The notes: generated by a model not told the origin, from the letters alone. Positions 34,765 through 44,919 are shown, numbered from the stretch's first letter. The stretch: DNA of 64,000 nucleotides from Mycoplana rhizolycopersici (GCF_013378445.1 NZ_JABXYK010000013.1:1-64000); one strand, 5' to 3'. Numbers and translations: made by a program.

Positions 34765-36111
34765 ATGAAATCGATCGCCCAGCTTTCAACGCTCATCCAG
34801 GCCGTTCAGTTGGACCCCGTCGCGCTTGCCGAGGAGACCATCGCCGGCATCGAGGCCTATTCCGACAAGGCCGTTTTCACAAGGCTGACCAGGGACCGCG
34901 CACTGGCCGAAGCCCGCGCCGCATCCGCCCGCATCCGCGACGGGCGGTCGCTTGGCGCGCTCGACGGCATTCCGATCGCCTGGAAGGACCTGTTTGCAAT
35001 GGAAGGCCTGCCGACAACGGCTGGATCGAAGGTTCTGGCGAACGACCCTCCCGCCGAGGCCGATGCGGCCGTGGTCGCCTTGCTCAAGGCAGCGGGCATG
35101 GTCAGCGTCGGCCGCGTCAACATGAGCGAGTTCGCCTTTTCCGGCCTCGGTATCAATCCGCACTACGGCACGCCGGCCAATCCCGTATCCAGCGACGGCC
35201 ACCGGCTGCCGGGCGGCTCTTCGTCGGGCTCCGGCGTCGCAGTGGCGGCAGGGCTGGTGCCGGTCTCGATCGGGACCGACACCGGCGGCTCCGTTCGCAT
35301 CCCTGCCGCCTTCAACGGCATTGTCGGTTACAAGGCGACGCGCGGCCGCTATTCGATGCAAGGCGTGTACCCGCTGTCGAAGAGCCTCGATTCGCTTGGT
35401 CCTCTCTGCCGCACGGTCAAGGATGCTGTCCTGATCGATGCCGCAATGCGCGGTCTGACAGCGTCTTCGGTTACGGCGCGCAGCGTTAAGGATCTCGCCC
35501 TGCTGGTCCCGGAAACCGTCATGTTCGACGGTGCCGAGCCCGAAGTCGTCGCCAGTTTCGAAGCCGCCCTGGGGCGCCTCCGGGCGGCAGGCGCAAAGAT
35601 CCGACGGTCTCCGGTGCCGGTTTTTGCCGAGATCTTCGAACTCATGGCGAGGCACGGAGCGCTGGTGACCGCGGAAGCCTATGCGCTGCATCAGGCCCGT
35701 CTTGCAGGCGCGGAAGCGGACGGAATGGATCCGCGCGTCGTGGCGCGCGCGCGGCTGGGCGCCAATATCTCGATGCCCGACTATATTGCCACGCTTGACG
35801 CCCGCGAGCGCCTGATCGCCCGGATGGCCGATATCCTGCGGCCCGGCGAACTGATCGCCTCGCCGACGCTGCCGCACGTTGCGCCGAAAGTGGCGCCGCT
35901 CATTGCCGACGACGATGCCTTCTTCGCGATGAACGGCAAGACCTTGCGCAATACCCTGATCGGCAATTTCCTCGACTGGTGCGGGGTATCGCTGCCGTGC
36001 GGCCACGGTGCGCATGGCATGCCCGTCGGTTTCCTGCTGTCAGGGCTTGCGAACACCGATGAATTGCTGCTCGGCCATGCGCTTGCCGCGGAAGAAATCA
36101 TCCGCGGCTAG
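34765..36111 (+). CDS. Amidase signature family enzyme
   Basis: A 448-residue amidase. The Ser-cisSer-Lys triad is visible: K74 (AWKDLF), serines in GGSSSGSG (150-157) and nucleophile S176 in TDTGGSVRIP. It hydrolyses an amide to acid plus ammonia. It carries no signal peptide. The ATG at 34765 follows GAGGAA. It is the last gene of the operon and the likely ammonia-releasing step for the imported compound. GatA homologues share the fold but lack this context. Confidence 0.9.
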   Translation: MKSIAQLSTLIQAVQLDPVALAEETIAGIEAYSDKAVFTRLTRDRALAEARAASARIRDGRSLGALDGIPIAWKDLFAMEGLPTTAGSKVLANDPPAEADAAVVALLKAAGMVSVGRVNMSEFAFSGLGINPHYGTPANPVSSDGHRLPGGSSSGSGVAVAAGLVPVSIGTDTGGSVRIPAAFNGIVGYKATRGRYSMQGVYPLSKSLDSLGPLCRTVKDAVLIDAAMRGLTASSVTARSVKDLALLVPETVMFDGAEPEVVASFEAALGRLRAAGAKIRRSPVPVFAEIFELMARHGALVTAEAYALHQARLAGAEADGMDPRVVARARLGANISMPDYIATLDARERLIARMADILRPGELIASPTLPHVAPKVAPLIADDDAFFAMNGKTLRNTLIGNFLDWCGVSLPCGHGAHGMPVGFLLSGLANTDELLLGHALAAEEIIRG

Positions 36112-36403
36112 CCTGCAAATCGGGGACGCGCCCCCTGCACGTCGTGCACGATCACCATGTAGCGAGCCTGCCGTCGGGCTTGCGCTGACGGACCTGAAGT
36201 GGCTACCGCGGCGGGTCCTGCTTTCAGCGACGACCAGATCGCCGATGCACTTTCCGGATTCCGGAAAATTATCCTAATTCAGATCGCCATTCTCATTACA
36301 TCAGAATTTTTGTACCAATTTTCTCCCGCAGCGCGTTGAGCCGCGGCGAGAATAATAGTATAGTTATTTTATAGATTAAATGCTTCCGGGAAAGGGATGC
36401 GGC
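36112..36403. other. Intergenic region with palindromes, no gene seen
   Basis: Holds a perfect 13-base palindrome TGCACG-t-CGTGCA (36136-36148) and a hairpin TTTCCGG-att-CCGGAAA (36251-36267) that may end the operon, though its T run is poor. From about 36270 the DNA becomes AT-rich, with a TATAGTTATTTTATAG stretch near 36357-36375 that could hold a promoter for the small genes downstream. Confidence 0.5.
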
Positions 36404-36484
36404 ATGGCGAAAAGCGCGGATTTGACCATTTCGACCGTCATGAACGATGCCCTGGTCGCAAGGCGTTGTCGCCGCTCTAGTTAG
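36404..36484 (+). CDS. Possible very small protein (26 residues)
   Basis: ATG at 36404 preceded by AAAGGG at 7 bases; it encodes MAKSADLTISTVMNDALV and a short basic tail to TAG. The good ribosome site and AT-rich upstream promoter-like sequence favour expression. The tail and the following open stretches look like a longer gene broken by a frameshift near 36458, but this cannot be shown from one sequence. Confidence 0.35.
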   Translation: MAKSADLTISTVMNDALVARRCRRSS

Positions 36485-36546
36485 GCCATCCGCGGCCGTT
36501 AACACGGCTGGATTTGAAACTGAGCAGACATCGGCGGTCAAAGACC

Positions 36547-36735
36547 ATGAACAAGCAAGTCATCGAGCATGCAGGGGTACCTGTGGGCATAGCGATCCCC
36601 GACGAGGGGCAACTGCGGTTCATTGCCGTGAAATTCAGCGTATTCGACCTGGACCAGCGCCGTTTCGAGACGCTCGGCCAGCTACAGAAAACCGTGAGGC
36701 ACCACTTGCTCACGGAGACGGCCCACGCCGCATAG
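36547..36735 (+). CDS. Small hypothetical protein (62 residues)
   Basis: A 62-residue soluble protein starting MNKQVIEHAGVPVGIAIPDE, then LRFIAVKFSVFDLDQRRFE and a helical end. Its strand pattern and normal codon use suggest a real gene. I do not recognise the family. It precedes the alpha/beta hydrolase by 52 bases and may share its transcript. No function can be given. Confidence 0.6.
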   Translation: MNKQVIEHAGVPVGIAIPDEGQLRFIAVKFSVFDLDQRRFETLGQLQKTVRHHLLTETAHAA

Positions 36736-36787
36736 AGGGATTGGCTGGTTCAGAAAATCGAGCAGTGCGCAGCAGAAGGAGGCGCTC

Positions 36788-37420
36788 ATGCCGTCAACCG
36801 ATTTCGCCGTCGACACGCTCATTCTGCCCGGCCTCTACGGTTCGCCTGCCGCCCACTGGCAGCGCCACTGGGCCCGCGACAATCCCGACAGCCGGGTCCT
36901 CGAACAGTCCGACTGGCAATGCCCGGATCGACAAAGCTGGCTGACGCGGCTGGAGCAGGAGATCGACACGATCGGCAATGACGTCTGGCTGGTTGGCCAC
37001 AGTCTCGGCTGCATTCTTGCCGCCAATCTCGCCGAAAGCCGGCTTGCATCCCGAATCCGCGGTGCGCTCCTTGTTGCGCCCTGCGACCTCGATGCGACGG
37101 AGACGCTGCATCCCTCTATCATCAAGTTCGGCGCCATGCCGACCGCGCGGCTGCCTTTCCTCTCGCTCATCATCGGCAGCCTCAATGATCCCTATATGCC
37201 GGTCGACAGGCTTCGCCGCACGGCCCGCAATTGGGGCGGCCACCTTCTGGACATCGGCAATGCCGGCCACATCAACATCGCAAGCGGCTTCGGTCGCTGG
37301 ACGGACGGTTACGATTTCCTCGATCGCCTGAAGTCGAGTGCCGGACGAGAGGCCTTTTCGACGGGGAACGGCACCCGGTTTTTCTCGGCAGCCGTCGCCA
37401 ATACCTGCCTGACGATCTAG
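36788..37420 (+). CDS. RBBP9/YdeN-type alpha/beta hydrolase
   Basis: A 210-residue small serine hydrolase. The oxyanion/N-terminal motif is LPGLYGSPAAHWQ, the nucleophile is S72 in GHSLG, with D134 (GSLNDPYMP) and H161 (GNAGHIN) completing the triad. Members are esterases of unknown natural substrate. It is convergent with the GntR gene at 37457, 36 bases apart, and lies on its own or with the small gene before it. Confidence 0.85.
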   Translation: MPSTDFAVDTLILPGLYGSPAAHWQRHWARDNPDSRVLEQSDWQCPDRQSWLTRLEQEIDTIGNDVWLVGHSLGCILAANLAESRLASRIRGALLVAPCDLDATETLHPSIIKFGAMPTARLPFLSLIIGSLNDPYMPVDRLRRTARNWGGHLLDIGNAGHINIASGFGRWTDGYDFLDRLKSSAGREAFSTGNGTRFFSAAVANTCLTI

Positions 37421-37456
37421 CAACCTTGCCTCGTCATGGTGGCTCGGCCCGCGGTC

Positions 37457-38143
37457 CTAAGCCAACTTTCGAACCTGTCCCTTTTGCCGCTGCAGCGCTG
37501 CCAGCACCGCGCGTTCCGATTTCAGCAGATAGGTCTCCAGCTGGGCCACGGCATCCGCAATCCGCCCCGCTTCCAGGGCGATGACCAGGGATTTGTTCAG
37601 CGCCACATAGGGTTCGTGCAAATGGGCGGTGTCGTCCAGTTGGCCGAAGACAAGCCGCAGTTCGGCCAGCACGAGATCGAAACAGGTGCTTAAGCGCGGG
37701 CTGTCGCAAAGCTCCACCATTGCGCGGTGGAACTCCATGTTCAGCGTGCCCACCTTTTGCCAGTCGCTCAGGCCAAGCGCTGCCTCCGCCTGCGCAACCA
37801 GTTCCCGCATGCGCGCCAGCGCCGGATGGCCAGGACCAGCCGCCATGACGGCACCCCGCTGGATTACCTGCCGCACCCGGTAGATGTCCAGGACGGCCGC
37901 TTCGCCCGGAGCGGCGACGAAGGCACCGCGATTGGGGATGTGCTCGACCAGCCCCTGGCTGCTCAATAGTCGGAAGGCCTCCCGCAGGGTATTGCGCGAA
38001 ACCCCGAACTGCGAAGCGATCTGCTGCTCCGACAGCTTCTCTCGTGGTGAAAAGCCGCCGTCGATCAGCATGTCCCTGATCCGGTCCGCGACCTGAATGG
38101 CGAGCGACTGGTCCTCGGCTGGCAGAACGGGCGTGACGGGCAT
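37457..38143 (-). CDS. GntR family regulator (FCD/FadR type) of pxp2
   Basis: A 228-residue regulator: winged helix at residues ~14-78 (QVADRIRDMLIDGGFSPREK, VSRNTLREAFRLLSSQGLVE) and an FCD ligand domain with EFHRAMVELCDSPRL. It is divergent from pxp2 and the space between holds TTGTTnAACAA palindromes, so it most likely represses pxp2 and itself. It resembles the GntR protein at 45310 (same NTLREA recognition helix and SERxVL tail), which suggests a shared operator. Confidence 0.88.
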   Translation of the reverse strand: MPVTPVLPAEDQSLAIQVADRIRDMLIDGGFSPREKLSEQQIASQFGVSRNTLREAFRLLSSQGLVEHIPNRGAFVAAPGEAAVLDIYRVRQVIQRGAVMAAGPGHPALARMRELVAQAEAALGLSDWQKVGTLNMEFHRAMVELCDSPRLSTCFDLVLAELRLVFGQLDDTAHLHEPYVALNKSLVIALEAGRIADAVAQLETYLLKSERAVLAALQRQKGQVRKLA

Positions 38144-38211
38144 GAACCTTCCTTACGAACTGTGCTTTGCGGCTGCCTCGGGCCAAATTTCGCACCTTCG
38201 GCGGATTTTGT

Positions 38212-38246
38212 ATTGTTGAACAATCTATAATAGGTTATTCAACAAT
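38212..38246. promoter_or_regulatory. GntR operator pair ahead of pxp2
   Basis: A perfect palindrome ATTGTT-g-AACAAT (38212-38224) and a near copy GTTATT-c-AACAAT (38234-38246), 22 bases apart and so on the same DNA face. They lie between the divergent GntR gene and pxp2. The same core TTGTTnAACAA is found ahead of the amino acid binding protein and the second GntR gene. Confidence 0.8.
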
Positions 38247-38281
38247 AATCGACATAAAGCGTGCGTTCAATGGGGTGCGAC

Positions 38282-39055
38282 ATGGCAATCATCGATCTCA
38301 ACAGTGATCTGGGCGAGAGCTTCGGCCCATGGCCGATGGGCGACGATACCGCGATGCTTCAGATCGTCACCAGCGCCAACATCGCCTGCGGTTTCCACGC
38401 CGGCGACCCGGCGGGCATTCTCACCGTTCTTCGCGAGGCGGCAAAGCGCGGGGTGGCGGTCGGCGCCCATGTCGGCTATCGCGACCTCGTCGGCTTCGGG
38501 CGCCGCAACATGGATCCGTCCAGCGCCGAGCTCGTCGGCGACACGATCTACCAGATCGGCGCTCTGCAGGGGCTGGCGCGCGCCGCGGGCACGTCCGTGC
38601 GCTACGTCAAGCCGCACGGCGCGCTGTACAACACCATCGCCGACGACGCGCGGCAGGCTGCGGACGTGATTGCCGCAATCAAGGCGATCGACCCCTCGCT
38701 CGTGCTGATGGCGCTGGCCGGGGCGCCGATCGTCGCGCAGGCGCGGCAAGCCGGGCTTGCCGTGGTCTGCGAGGCCTTTGCAGACCGCGCCTACAATACC
38801 GACGGGAGCCTGGTCAGCCGCCGCCTGCCGGGATCGGTGATCCACGATCCGGCTGCAGTGGCCGCGCGTATGCTGCGCATGGTCACGGAAGGTCGCGTGA
38901 CGGCCATCGACGGCACCGATATCACGCTGGAGGCGCAGTCGATCTGCATTCATGGCGACACGCCGGCAGCCGTTGCCATTGCCCGCACCTTGCGCGAAAC
39001 GCTCGAGGCGCATGGCGTCAAGCTGACATCCTTCGCAGACGCGCCCCATGTCTGA
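38282..39055 (+). CDS. pxpA: PxpA-like protein (LamB/YcsF family), pxp2 cluster
   Basis: A 257-residue LamB/YcsF protein with [46 protein letters not shown] and VKPHGALY. It is a paralogue of the pxp1 PxpA but clearly diverged. The ATG at 38282 starts right at the conserved region; the in-frame ATG at 38270 is possible. It overlaps the fused PxpBC gene by 8 bases. In 5-oxoprolinase this subunit acts with PxpBC on 5-oxoproline. Confidence 0.9.
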   Translation: MAIIDLNSDLGESFGPWPMGDDTAMLQIVTSANIACGFHAGDPAGILTVLREAAKRGVAVGAHVGYRDLVGFGRRNMDPSSAELVGDTIYQIGALQGLARAAGTSVRYVKPHGALYNTIADDARQAADVIAAIKAIDPSLVLMALAGAPIVAQARQAGLAVVCEAFADRAYNTDGSLVSRRLPGSVIHDPAAVAARMLRMVTEGRVTAIDGTDITLEAQSICIHGDTPAAVAIARTLRETLEAHGVKLTSFADAPHV

Positions 39056-40679
39056 GCGTCTGCGCTTCCTGCCGGCCGGCAGCGACAGCTTCCTCGTCGA
39101 ACTCGCCGACCTCGAAACGACGCTGACCCTGCTCGATGCGCTCCTTGCCGACATGCCGGAGGGCGTGATCGAGGCAATCCCCGCCGCCAGGACCGTCATG
39201 GTCCGGTTCGACCCACAGGTCACGGACCGGACGCGTCTGACGGCGCGCATATCCCGGTTCGACCTGACGAAACGCAGTTCACGACAGGGCGAGCTGTTCG
39301 AGATCCCGGTCGCCTATGACGGGGAGGACCTTGGCGACGTCGCCGAGCACCTCGGCTGGACGGTCGACGAGGTCGTACGCCGCCACACGGAAGCGACCTA
39401 TACCGTCGCTTTCACCGGCTTTGCCCCGGGCTTTGCCTATATGACCTGTGACGATCCCGGTTTCGACGTACCGCGACGCAAGAGCCCACGCGTGCGCATT
39501 CCCGCCGGCTCGGTCGCCATCGCTGGAAAATTCGGCGGCATCTATCCGTCCGACAGCCCCGGCGGCTGGCAGCTGCTGGGGACGACGCCGCTGAAGATGT
39601 GGGACACGACCCGCACCCGCGCCGCATTGCTCTCACCTGGCGACCGCGTGCGCTTCCGCGACATAGCGAAGGGGGCGGCTGTTCCCGTGGCCGTGCCACA
39701 GAAGCCGGAGCCCGAGCTTGCCGTGTTGGCGAAAGGCCTGCTCGTGACCCGTGCAGACCGGCCGGCACTCTATCAGGATCTCGGGCGCCCGGGTCGCGCC
39801 AGCCAGGGCGTCGCGCAGTCGGGCGCCCTCGACCGAGGTGCGCTGCGAGCAGCAAACCTCTGCCTCGGCAATCCCCGCGATGCGGCTGCGGTGGAGATCA
39901 CCTTCGGCGGGTTTGCCGTGAAGGCCGATCGCCCCGTCACCATGGCCGTGGCCGGCGCGTCTTGCCCGCTCACCATCCGCACGGCTGCGGGGCGGGAGGT
40001 TGTCGCGCCGTTCGCACGCCCCTTTGCGCTCGATGCCGGCGACGAACTGGTTCTCGGGTCCCCGACAGAAGGCATGCGAAGCTATCTGGCGCTTCGCGGC
40101 GGTTTTCTGGTTCAGCCTGTGCTCGGGTCAGCCGCAACGGATACGCTGGCAAAGATCGGTCCCGAGGCCATCCAGGCTGGAAGCGTTCTCGTTCCGGACG
40201 ATCAAACGTCGGGCGCCGTCGACCCGGCCCCACCGGTTCCGCCCCGGCTGCCGCGCTCCGGCGAAGTCGTGACGCTTGACATCGTTCTCGGCCCGAGGAC
40301 CGACTGGTTCACGCAAGACGGCGTCGAGACGCTGCGCACGCAGGAGTGGGAGGTCACCCCGGAATCGAGCCGCGTCGGCATGCGGTTGTCGGGCGCTGTT
40401 GCGATCGAACGCCGCGATCAGGCCGAACTGCCATCCGAGGGAACCGCACTCGGTGCGATCCAGGTGCCGCACACCGGCCAACCCGTGCTCTTCCTCGCAG
40501 ACCATCCGCTGACCGGCGGCTACCCCGTCATCGGCGTCGTGGCGCAGCACCATCTCGATCTGGCCGGACAGATTCCGATCGGCGCGCGCATCCGCTTCAA
40601 TCCGACAAAAGCCTTCGACCCGCAGGAGACTGTTTCCGGCACGGATACCCCGGCACCCGCCGCCCAACAGAAAGACTGA
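39048..40679 (+). CDS. Fused PxpB-PxpC (5-oxoprolinase / urea amidolyase-type carboxyltransferase)
   Basis: A 543-residue fusion. Residues ~1-215 are the AHS1/PxpB part with canonical GFAPGFAYM (124-132), [17 protein letters not shown] and SPGGWQLLG (170-178). From ~225 the AHS2/PxpC part follows ([20 protein letters not shown]). The two halves are separate genes in pxp1. The conserved motifs make a 5-oxoprolinase-like reaction plausible, but the adjoining biotin carboxylase points to a urea carboxylase-like mechanism. Followed after 4 bases by the carboxylase gene. Confidence 0.9.
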   Translation: MSERLRFLPAGSDSFLVELADLETTLTLLDALLADMPEGVIEAIPAARTVMVRFDPQVTDRTRLTARISRFDLTKRSSRQGELFEIPVAYDGEDLGDVAEHLGWTVDEVVRRHTEATYTVAFTGFAPGFAYMTCDDPGFDVPRRKSPRVRIPAGSVAIAGKFGGIYPSDSPGGWQLLGTTPLKMWDTTRTRAALLSPGDRVRFRDIAKGAAVPVAVPQKPEPELAVLAKGLLVTRADRPALYQDLGRPGRASQGVAQSGALDRGALRAANLCLGNPRDAAAVEITFGGFAVKADRPVTMAVAGASCPLTIRTAAGREVVAPFARPFALDAGDELVLGSPTEGMRSYLALRGGFLVQPVLGSAATDTLAKIGPEAIQAGSVLVPDDQTSGAVDPAPPVPPRLPRSGEVVTLDIVLGPRTDWFTQDGVETLRTQEWEVTPESSRVGMRLSGAVAIERRDQAELPSEGTALGAIQVPHTGQPVLFLADHPLTGGYPVIGVVAQHHLDLAGQIPIGARIRFNPTKAFDPQETVSGTDTPAPAAQQKD

Positions 40680-40683
40680 ACCG

Positions 40684-42393
40684 ATGAAGAAGCTGCTCAT
40701 CGCCAATCGTGGCGAGATCGCCGTCCGCATCATCCGCGCCGCACGCGACTATGGCGTTGCCTCGGTCGCGATCTATTCAGATGCCGATGCCCGCTCGTTG
40801 CATGCCGAACTCGCCGACGAGGCTTATGGCCTCGGCCCCGGCCGTCCGGCGGAGACCTATCTCAACATTGAAAAGGTCCTGGAGATCGCGCGCCGCGCCG
40901 GCGCGGATGCCGTCCATCCGGGCTATGGTTTTCTGTCCGAACGGGCGGAATTTGCCACGGCCGTCATCGATGCCGGCCTGATCTGGGTTGGGCCGGCGCC
41001 GCAGGTCATCACCGCACTTGGCGACAAGGTGGAAGCGCGCCGCATCGCCGAAAAGGTGGGCGCTCCGCTGGTCAAGGGCTCCGACGGCCCGCTGGCGTCG
41101 GCCGCGGAGGCCGTCGCATTCGCGCGCGAGGCGGGTCTGCCGCTTGCCATCAAGGCGGCCTTCGGCGGCGGCGGCCGCGGCATGAAGGTGGCGCATCGAC
41201 TCGACGAGGTCGGAGAACTGTTCGATTCCGCCGTACGCGAGGCGACGGAAGCCTTCGGGCGCGGCGAATGCTATGCCGAGCAGTTCCTCGACAAGCCGCG
41301 GCATATCGAGGCCCAGGTGATCGCGGACAGCCATGGCAACACCGTGGTGCTCGGCACGCGCGACTGCTCGCTGCAGCGGCGCAACCAGAAGCTCGTCGAA
41401 GAGGCGCCTGCGCCTTTCATCACACAGGACCAGCGCAGCCGCATCCACGAGGCGGCCCGCGCGATCTGCGCCGCGGCCGGCTATACCGGCGCCGGAACGG
41501 TCGAGTTCCTGTTGTCGCAGAACGGCGTGATCTCCTTTCTCGAGGTCAACACCCGCCTGCAGGTCGAGCATCCTGTCACGGAGGAAACGACCGGGATCGA
41601 CATCGTCATCGAGCAGCTGCGCGTCGCCGACGGCCTTCCCCTTTCCGTCACCGAGACTCCGGAACCGCTCGGCCACGCATTCGAGTTTCGCATCAATGCC
41701 GAGGATCCGGGCCGCGGCTTTTTGCCCACGCCTGGCCTAGTCACGCAGTTCCGCGCCCCGGGAGGGCCGGGGGTACGCCTCGATACGGGCGTCGAGACGG
41801 GTTCGGAGATCCCCGGCCTCTACGATTCCATGATGGCGAAGCTGATCGTCACCGGAGCGACGCGCGAGGAGGCCCTGATCCGCGCGCGCCGGGCGCTCGC
41901 CGAATTCCGCATCGAGGGTGTCGCCTCGGTCCTCCCCTTTCACCGGGCCGTGCTTCAAGAGCGCGACTTCACGGGCGAGGAAGGGTTCAAGGTCTACACC
42001 AACTGGATCGAGACGGCGTTTCGCGGCATCGAGCCCGCGCCGCGCGTCGATCCGGCCGAAGGCGGCCTGCTGCGCAGCTTCATCGAGATCGACGGCAAGC
42101 GTCACGAGCTCGGACTGCCCGCCGCATTGTTCTCGGGGCTCGGCGCTGCGCAGCCCGCAGCGGCAACACCTCCGAAGGCCGGCGCGGGCGCAGTCACGGC
42201 ACCCATTCCCGGCACGTTACGGCAGTGGCTGGTCGAGGACGGCGCCGAAGTCGCCGAAGGCGAGATCGTGGCGGTGATGGAGGCAATGAAGATGGAGACG
42301 CGCATCCCGGCACCGAAGGCCGGCCGGATCAGCCTTGTGGCGGAAATCGGCGCGACGGTAGGGATCGGCGCGGAACTGGCGACAATAGCCTGA
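40684..42393 (+). CDS. Biotin carboxylase-carrier fusion, pxp2 cluster
   Basis: A 569-residue protein. Residues 1-~450 are ATP-grasp biotin carboxylase ([53 protein letters not shown]) and the C-terminus is a biotinyl domain with EAMKM, Lys536 being the biotin site. Such alpha subunits usually serve acyl-CoA carboxylases, but no CT beta subunit is nearby; the transferase partner is the fused PxpBC just upstream. Last gene of pxp2. Confidence 0.92.
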   Translation: MKKLLIANRGEIAVRIIRAARDYGVASVAIYSDADARSLHAELADEAYGLGPGRPAETYLNIEKVLEIARRAGADAVHPGYGFLSERAEFATAVIDAGLIWVGPAPQVITALGDKVEARRIAEKVGAPLVKGSDGPLASAAEAVAFAREAGLPLAIKAAFGGGGRGMKVAHRLDEVGELFDSAVREATEAFGRGECYAEQFLDKPRHIEAQVIADSHGNTVVLGTRDCSLQRRNQKLVEEAPAPFITQDQRSRIHEAARAICAAAGYTGAGTVEFLLSQNGVISFLEVNTRLQVEHPVTEETTGIDIVIEQLRVADGLPLSVTETPEPLGHAFEFRINAEDPGRGFLPTPGLVTQFRAPGGPGVRLDTGVETGSEIPGLYDSMMAKLIVTGATREEALIRARRALAEFRIEGVASVLPFHRAVLQERDFTGEEGFKVYTNWIETAFRGIEPAPRVDPAEGGLLRSFIEIDGKRHELGLPAALFSGLGAAQPAAATPPKAGAGAVTAPIPGTLRQWLVEDGAEVAEGEIVAVMEAMKMETRIPAPKAGRISLVAEIGATVGIGAELATIA

Positions 42394-42504
42394 AGGCAAA
42401 AGGGGCAGGCGAGCCCCCGCCACTCAACCATCGCACAAAAAAGAAGAGCGGCAATCGGATGATCGCCGGTTTCTCTTTCCATCGCGCCGGTGATGTTGCG
42501 GCGC

Positions 42505-43995
42505 TCAGCCTTGCAGCATGAAGCGGCGGATGCGGCTGTCGGCGGGTGAGGCTTCGAGCTCAGTGGCGGTCATGTCGGCGACGACGTGACCGTCTTCCAT
42601 CATCACCACCCGATCGCTGACGCGGCTGACGAAGCGCATCTCGTGCGTCACGATGATCATGGTCATGCCATCGCGCGCCAGGCTTTCTATGACCTGCAGC
42701 ACTTCGCCGACCAGTTCGGGATCCAGCGCCGAGGTCGGCTCGTCGAACAGCATGATTTCCGGATCCATCGCCAGCGCCCGGGCGATCGCCACGCGCTGCT
42801 TCTGGCCGCCCGAGAGCTGATGGGGATATTTGTTCGCATGGCTTGCCATGCCGACGCGGGCGAGGTGCCCCATTGCGGCCGCGCGCAGGGCGTCCGTGTT
42901 GCCGCTTCCGTGATAGCGCGGCCCGAAAGTGACGTTCTTCAGAACCGTCATGTGCGGAAACAGATTGAAGGATTGGAAGACCATGCCCAGCCGGGTGACC
43001 CGGTCATGGAAGTCCGCCGCCAGCCGATAATTCCCCTCGGCACTGATCCAGTCCCCGCCATCGAGGACAATGCGACCGGCGTCGATGTCCTGCAGCGCGT
43101 TGATCGTGCGGATCAGCGTCGTCTTGCCGGAGCCCGACGGGCCGATGATGCTGACGACTTCGCCCTTGTTGACCTTCAGCGAGACGTCCGCCAGCGCGCG
43201 TTTGTCACCAAAATCCTTTCGAACGTGATCGAGCGCGACCACGACTTCGTCGCTGACACGGCGCGCGGTCGCCGGCGCCTCGGTGACGACATTCGCAGGC
43301 GCCGTAATCTCCGCGCCCGTCATGCGCGCGATGTCGAGACGCTTTTCGAGCCGCGACAGGAACAGGCCAAAGACCGAAACGACCAGGACATAGTAGAACG
43401 ACACCGCGACGAGCGTTTCAATCACCATGAAGTTACGGGTGTAGAGCCGCTGGCCGACCAGCAGGATTTCGGCAAGCGAGATCACCGAGACCAGCGAGGT
43501 CAGCTTGACGATGGTGATGAACTCGTTGCCGAGAGAGGGCAGGGCGACGCGGATCGCCTGCGGCAGGATGATGTGCCGATACTTTCCGACCGGCCGCACG
43601 CCGAGCGCATGGGCCGCCTCGTGCTGGCCCTGATCAACGGAGATCAGGCCGGCGCGATGGATTTCCGCCAGATAGGCGGTCTCCGAAATGACCAGCGCGA
43701 TGAGCCCCGCCCAGAACGGTACCGACAGCACCGGCGAGAGAGATGGCGCGAACTGCGGCAGGTTGTAGACGAAGATCAGCAGCACCAGCAGGGGCAGGCT
43801 GCGGAACAGCCAGATGTAGGTCTTGGCAAACCAGCGCACCGGACGCAACGCGGATTGGCGCGCCAGCGCCAGCAGGAAGCCGAGCACGGTCCCGATGACC
43901 CAGGTCAATACGCCGAGCCAGGCGACCAGGGCAGTGGCTCGCCAGAAATCGGGATAAAGCGCCAGGCTGAAAAGATAGTTCCAGTCGAAGTTCAT
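42505..43995 (-). CDS. Polar amino acid ABC transporter, permease-ATPase fusion
   Basis: A 496-residue fusion. Residues 1-~220 are a His/Glu/Gln-type permease with the loop HEAAHALGVRPVGKYR (125-140). After a linker (~225-250) comes a full ATPase: Walker A GPSGSGKTT (285-293), LSGGQKQR, Walker B IMLFDEP and H-loop VTHEMRF. Two copies would make a whole importer core. The ATG at 43995 begins the permease; upstream in-frame sequence is proline-rich and unlike the family. Downstream of the binding protein gene on the same strand. Confidence 0.93.
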   Translation of the reverse strand: MNFDWNYLFSLALYPDFWRATALVAWLGVLTWVIGTVLGFLLALARQSALRPVRWFAKTYIWLFRSLPLLVLLIFVYNLPQFAPSLSPVLSVPFWAGLIALVISETAYLAEIHRAGLISVDQGQHEAAHALGVRPVGKYRHIILPQAIRVALPSLGNEFITIVKLTSLVSVISLAEILLVGQRLYTRNFMVIETLVAVSFYYVLVVSVFGLFLSRLEKRLDIARMTGAEITAPANVVTEAPATARRVSDEVVVALDHVRKDFGDKRALADVSLKVNKGEVVSIIGPSGSGKTTLIRTINALQDIDAGRIVLDGGDWISAEGNYRLAADFHDRVTRLGMVFQSFNLFPHMTVLKNVTFGPRYHGSGNTDALRAAAMGHLARVGMASHANKYPHQLSGGQKQRVAIARALAMDPEIMLFDEPTSALDPELVGEVLQVIESLARDGMTMIIVTHEMRFVSRVSDRVVMMEDGHVVADMTATELEASPADSRIRRFMLQG

Positions 43996-44015
43996 GGGAC
44001 CTGCTTCTTCGTTAG

Positions 44016-44033
44016 GCGGCGCCGGAGCGCCGC
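44016..44033 (-). other. Hairpin between amino acid binding protein and permease genes
   Basis: A perfect 7-bp stem GCGGCGC/GCGCCGC around a 4-base loop, in the 96-base gap. No T run. It matches the hairpins seen after the other binding protein genes in the window. Confidence 0.55.
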
Positions 44034-44091
44034 GCAATGCTGCATCGGACAACGGGCCGGACAGGGCGCGAGCCCCGCCGGCAGATACCCC

Positions 44092-44877
44092 TTATTGTGC
44101 GATGGCGGCCTTGAATTCGGCCTCTGTGGACTTCGCCACGCCATATTTGCTGAAGAGCGCTTCGTAGTCCGCGTCTCCTTCGAGGCCGGCCAGCGTTTCG
44201 CGCAGGAAGGTTGCGAGTTGCTCGTTACCCTTCTTCACGCCGAGACCGACGATCACCGGATAGAGCTGTTCGGTCGAGGTCACCTTCAGGCGTCCGTTCA
44301 GCTTGACGGCGGCATCCGCCAGGACAGCGGAGTTTTCGAGCTGCGCGTCGACGCCACCCGACATAACCGCCTGAGTGGCCTCGGGCGAAGTCGGGAACTC
44401 GCGGGAGTCGATCGGATTGCCGGCGCAAGTCGTCGCGTTCAGTTTCTCAAGCTCGGGGATCCAGGCCGCCCCCTTGATCGAGCCGACGCGCTTGCCGCAC
44501 AGTTCCTCCGGCTTGGCGAAGCTCTGGCCGCCGCTTGCGGAGACGGCGATCGACACGCCGGTCTTCATGTAGGGCACATAGTCGATCTGCTGCGCGCGGG
44601 CCGGCGTGACATAGAGCGTCGAGGCGATTACGTCGAACTGCCCGCCGGAAACGCCGAGGATCAGGTTTTCGAAGCGTGTGTCGAGGAACGAGACGTTGCC
44701 GCCGCTCTTCTTGCCGATCAGTTTCATCAGCTCCACGTCGAAGCCGGCAGGCTGGTTGGATTCGTCGAAGTAGTTGTAGGGCGGATAGGTGAGATCCACT
44801 CCGACCCGAAGATCTTCGGCCTGTGCGGTCGTCAGCGATGCCACAAGGAGAATGGCGCCGGCCGTAAATTTTTGCAT
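44092..44877 (-). CDS. Polar amino acid ABC transporter substrate-binding protein
   Basis: A 261-residue SBP of family 3 type. Signal peptide 1-20 (cut near TTAQA/EDLRVG). The mature start VGVDLTYPPYNYFDESNQPAGFDVE is typical (quoted in parts: LTYPPYNYFDE, AGFDVELMKLIG). It binds an amino acid or related compound, perhaps the substrate of pxp2. The ATG at 44877 has GAGAGGAA ahead; the upstream in-frame start would extend across the operator. Confidence 0.92.
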   Translation of the reverse strand: MQKFTAGAILLVASLTTAQAEDLRVGVDLTYPPYNYFDESNQPAGFDVELMKLIGKKSGGNVSFLDTRFENLILGVSGGQFDVIASTLYVTPARAQQIDYVPYMKTGVSIAVSASGGQSFAKPEELCGKRVGSIKGAAWIPELEKLNATTCAGNPIDSREFPTSPEATQAVMSGGVDAQLENSAVLADAAVKLNGRLKVTSTEQLYPVIVGLGVKKGNEQLATFLRETLAGLEGDADYEALFSKYGVAKSTEAEFKAAIAQ

Positions 44878-44908
44878 GATGCATTCCTCTCGATGAATGG
44901 CACCATCT

Positions 44909-44919
44909 TTGTTGAACAA
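44909..44919. promoter_or_regulatory. GntR operator ahead of amino acid importer genes
   Basis: A perfect TTGTT-g-AACAA palindrome 32 bases upstream of the binding protein start. Identical core to the pxp2 operator and to the one ahead of the GntR gene at 45310. Confidence 0.75.

Noticed and set aside
40684-42393. Biotin carboxylase fusion considered as an acyl-CoA carboxylase alpha subunit
   Set aside because: No carboxyltransferase beta subunit or acyl-CoA gene is near; it follows the AHS1-AHS2 fusion by 4 bases.
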